Shown: piece by piece, positions 61,298 to 64,000 of the stretch
Numbering within the stretch: the first letter of the stretch is position 1
Layout: each line of letters begins with the position of its first letter
Source of the DNA: Sneathiella sp. HT1-7
GTDB taxonomy: Bacteria; Pseudomonadota; Alphaproteobacteria; Sneathiellales; Sneathiellaceae
NCBI RefSeq assembly: GCF_020731145.1
Contig: NZ_JAJFZN010000002.1
Coordinates: forward strand, 248,001 to 312,000
Reading direction: 5' to 3'
DNA length: 64,000 nucleotides
Notes under the pieces: model-generated
Database searches by the model: none
What the model was told of the DNA's origin: nothing
Seen by the model: the letters and a program-made list of their open reading frames with translations, nothing else
Position numbers and translations under genes: made by a program

Positions 61298-64000
61298 CGG
61301 GTTCCCTCCCGTTTCAGCATTGCAAGGTCATCGTGAATAGTGTTGCGTCGGGGACGCCAAAGGTCGCGGTCAAGCGCTTCCTGAAACCGGTCAGCCATTT
61401 CGCTCAGGGCGTCAGGGTTATTCTCTTTCAGGAAGTCACGGACCCGTCCGTCCATCAGATAGGCGTCAAAAACCGCATCAAAATGATGATCCTTTACGGC
61501 CTGTGCCGTGGCGGCGAACGCGAAAAGATAGTCGACGGTGACGGCCATTTCGAACGCACCCTTGTAGCCGTGGCGCATCACGCCCTCGATCCATTTCGGA
61601 TTGGCGGCGCGGGCCCGGACGACGCGGCCCACTTCTTCCTCCAGTGTCCTGATTTTCGGGCTTTCAGGACGTGAATGGTCATTATGATAGACAGTCGGTT
61701 GCGTGCCCTTGATATGCCGGACGGCGGCCGTTACACCACCTTCAAACTGATAATAATCGTCACTGTCCAGCAAGTCATGCTCACGATTGTCTTGGTTATG
61801 GATAACGGCCTCAACATTGCCGAGCCGCTGTTCGAACAAGGATTGCTCTGCCTTACCTTCTTCGCCAGCACCATAGGCATAACCACCCCAGGCGATATAT
61901 GCGCGCGCAAGATCACCGGAGTCCGTCCAGCCTTTTTCATCGATTAAAGCCTGTAATCCTGCACCATAGGCGCCCGGCTTACTGCCAAAAAGGCGATAGC
62001 CCGCTCGCTTTTCAGCAATTTCTTCGGAAATGCCCGCTTTCACGAGTTTATCTTTATCAGCACGGACATGCGCGGCGAGGGGGTTGGTTTTTTCGTCTTC
62101 ATCCAATGCAGCGACGGCCCTAACGGCACTATCAAAAAGTGCCATCTGCTGCGGGAAGGCATCGCGGAAAAAGCCGGAAATGCGCAGCGTTACGTCAACG
62201 CGGGGCCGATCCAGCAACTCCGTGGACATGATCTCAAATCCAGTGACCCTGTTGGATGCCTTATCCCATGTTGGTCGAACGCCCATCAGTGCAAGAGCCT
62301 GAGCAATATCATCCCCGCCGGTTCTCATGTTGGACGTACCCCATGCACTTAGGATCATCGTCTTTGGCCATGCACCATTTTCCTGCCGAAAGCGATCAAC
62401 AAGAAGTCCTGCGGACTTCCAGCCCAGCAACCAGGCTGTCGGGGTCGGGACTGCGCGACTATCGACGGAATAGAAGTTTTTCCCCGTCGGAAGCACATCA
62501 TTCCGGCCACGCGTGGGCGCACCGGAAGGTCCGGGCTCAACAAACTGTCCGTTCAACCCTTTAAGAAGGCCGGCTAACTCCGCCTTGCCGCTGGTTTTGA
62601 CGGTCGGCCGCAGATGATTCTCAAGGCCATTCAGCACCGTCTTTGTCCGATGCCAACCTTCTTCGGGAGACGTCTCACCAGATACAAGAGCGGCGGCAAG
62701 CTGTTCGATCCGTTCCACAGTATCGCCGTTGGATCGCCAGGTTCCCTCAAAGTCTAGAGCTTCAGGGCGGGCGCCATCCCATTCTGCGCCCATCTCGCAA
62801 TCGAGAGGATCGAAATCCTCCAGCAAATTAAGATCCAGCGCGATGCTGCGGATAAGGGAGGCATTCGCGCCGTCGCCATCTCCGCGTGGAATGCGTAGGA
62901 GCGCGACCAGCAGATCGGTGAGCTGTCGACCGGACGGAGATTTTCCGAAAATATGAAGGCCATCGCGGATTTGCAGCTCCTTCAATTCGCACAGATAATT
63001 ATCGAGCTTGGTAAGTCGTTCATCTTCTGGCTCGTCAGGAGCAATTCCACAGTCAATATTGATGCCCGACATCTCTGTCAGTTCAAGAATTTGCTCCCGC
63101 AGCAGGGCGATGCGCCGGGGATCGACGCCGGCGGCTTCATAATATTCATCGACAAGTCGTTCCAGATCAGCAAGCGGGCCATAGCTTTCCGCACGGGTCA
63201 TGGGCGGCGTCAAATGGTCGATAATGACGGCACTGGCGCGACGCTTCGCCTGCGTTCCCTCGCCAGGATCATTCACGATGAAGGGATAGAGATGCACTGT
63301 CGGGCCAAAAACAGCCTCGGGGTAGCACTCACGGGAAAGCGCAACGGATTTGCCCGGCAGCCATTCCAAGTTGCCGTGTTTCCCCATATGGACAACGGCG
63401 TGAACCTGTTCTTCCTCTCGAAGCCAGGCATAGAAGGCGAGATATCCGTGCGGGGGAACGAGGTCCGGGTCATGATAGCTCGCTGTCGGGTCGATATTAT
63501 AGCCGCGTGCGGGCTGGATGCCGACGATCACATTGCCGAGTCGACGGGCTGCGAGGAGAAACTGCTCCCCTTCGATGAACGGATCACTTTCCGGGTCGCC
63601 CCATCTTTCGATGATTTCGTTTTGCAGCTTTTCTGGTAAGGTCCTGAAGTATTCGCGATAGCGGGAGAGGGGATAGGCAATGCCGTTTTCCCTTTTTGCC
63701 TTCTTGTCTCGGTCATTCGTCGGCCCGTCCAGCAAACCCTTTATCAGGGCATTCCCATTCTCGGGAATGCTTGAGACCGAGTATCCTTCGGATTGCAACG
63801 CATTCAGGACTTCGATGGAACTCGCGGGCGTATCAAGGCCAACGCCATTTCCGATCCGGCCGTTCTTGTTGGGATAGTTCGCAAGGATCAGTGCGATTTT
63901 CCGGTTCGTCCGCTGCGTGTTGCGCAGCCGCGTCCAGTTTGCCGCAAGATCGGCAACGAAATCCACTCGGTCCTGCACAGGTTTATAGGTGATAATATTC
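61294..64000 (-). CDS. cobN: cobaltochelatase subunit CobN (5' end beyond window)
   Basis: The frame is open from the window edge and gives the C-terminal ~902 residues of a protein that is normally about 1,250 long. Motifs typical of CobN/ChlH-type chelatases include ALILANYPNKNGRIGNGVGLDTPAS, VHMGKHGNLEWLPGKS, PFIVNDPGEGTQAKRRASAV, and FYSVDSRAVPTPTAWLLG in parts. CobN, with CobS and CobT, inserts cobalt late into hydrogenobyrinic acid a,c-diamide using ATP. CobS/CobT are not in the window. The stop overlaps the cobO start. Any cobW or cobalamin riboswitch for this operon would lie to the right of the window. Confidence 0.94.
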   Translation of the reverse strand, partial: NIITYKPVQDRVDFVADLAANWTRLRNTQRTNRKIALILANYPNKNGRIGNGVGLDTPASSIEVLNALQSEGYSVSSIPENGNALIKGLLDGPTNDRDKKAKRENGIAYPLSRYREYFRTLPEKLQNEIIERWGDPESDPFIEGEQFLLAARRLGNVIVGIQPARGYNIDPTASYHDPDLVPPHGYLAFYAWLREEEQVHAVVHMGKHGNLEWLPGKSVALSRECYPEAVFGPTVHLYPFIVNDPGEGTQAKRRASAVIIDHLTPPMTRAESYGPLADLERLVDEYYEAAGVDPRRIALLREQILELTEMSGINIDCGIAPDEPEDERLTKLDNYLCELKELQIRDGLHIFGKSPSGRQLTDLLVALLRIPRGDGDGANASLIRSIALDLNLLEDFDPLDCEMGAEWDGARPEALDFEGTWRSNGDTVERIEQLAAALVSGETSPEEGWHRTKTVLNGLENHLRPTVKTSGKAELAGLLKGLNGQFVEPGPSGAPTRGRNDVLPTGKNFYSVDSRAVPTPTAWLLGWKSAGLLVDRFRQENGAWPKTMILSAWGTSNMRTGGDDIAQALALMGVRPTWDKASNRVTGFEIMSTELLDRPRVDVTLRISGFFRDAFPQQMALFDSAVRAVAALDEDEKTNPLAAHVRADKDKLVKAGISEEIAEKRAGYRLFGSKPGAYGAGLQALIDEKGWTDSGDLARAYIAWGGYAYGAGEEGKAEQSLFEQRLGNVEAVIHNQDNREHDLLDSDDYYQFEGGVTAAVRHIKGTQPTVYHNDHSRPESPKIRTLEEEVGRVVRARAANPKWIEGVMRHGYKGAFEMAVTVDYLFAFAATAQAVKDHHFDAVFDAYLMDGRVRDFLKENNPDALSEMADRFQEALDRDLWRPRRNTIHDDLAMLKREGTR

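Overview
This 64 kb window looks like chromosome from a free-living, aerobic, probably marine alphaproteobacterium. Base composition is moderate and gene density is high, with many ATGA/GTGA overlaps. Supporting traits are a LigC-type dehydrogenase, an XRE/ScfR-type regulator, XdhA/XdhB/XdhC with membrane-bound PuuD, an OlsB-like acyltransferase, and a cobalamin gene set of alphaproteobacterial type (CobN, CobO, CobQ, CbiX with a His-rich tail). The genus cannot be fixed from the sequence. I saw no tRNA, rRNA, CRISPR array, prophage or insertion sequence, and no gap between genes exceeds 300 bases.

Left edge to 6 kb: the 3' end of an unidentified gene, a ligC homologue (protocatechuate 4,5-cleavage pathway) and an MFS transporter, then a large secreted RTX protein with a von Willebrand A domain, closed by a clear terminator, and a small exported protein of unknown function.

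6-18.7 kb, a candidate short-chain acid uptake and activation module: an ScfR-type regulator reads leftwards. A cluster of TTTACAAA-like sites lies in front of a rightward set: a Tat-exported binding protein, two LIV-type permeases, two ATPases, acetyl-CoA synthetase, a single-domain response regulator, a small membrane protein, and a histidine kinase with a sodium/solute-symporter sensor domain (CrbS-like).

18.7-23.7 kb: a TauE/SafE permease with hairpins in its leader, an MDR-type dehydrogenase, a fumarylacetoacetate-hydrolase-family protein, a beta-lactamase-family serine hydrolase, and an OlsB-like N-acyltransferase whose Shine-Dalgarno sequence can be drawn inside a hairpin.

23.7-41.1 kb, a nearly complete purine-to-glyoxylate pathway: purine deaminase, a BMP-type ABC importer, xanthine dehydrogenase with its maturation factors XdhC and a NifS-like desulfurase, PuuD urate oxidase, HIU hydrolase, OHCU decarboxylase, PuuE allantoinase, allantoicase and ureidoglycolate lyase. 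A GntR/FCD regulator sits at the divergent centre beside TTGTATACAA operators.

41.1-46.6 kb: a GNAT acetyltransferase, an RND/MMPL-type membrane protein and an HrpB helicase.

46.6 kb to the right edge, a large cobalamin locus: cobV(cobS), cobP(cobU), cobB, cobA, cbiD, cobK, cobM, a cbiG-cobJ fusion, cobI, cobL, cobH, cbiX, cobD(cbiB), cobQ, cobO and a cobN cut by the window end. It combines anaerobic-type (CbiX, CbiD, CbiG) and aerobic-type (CobN) signatures.
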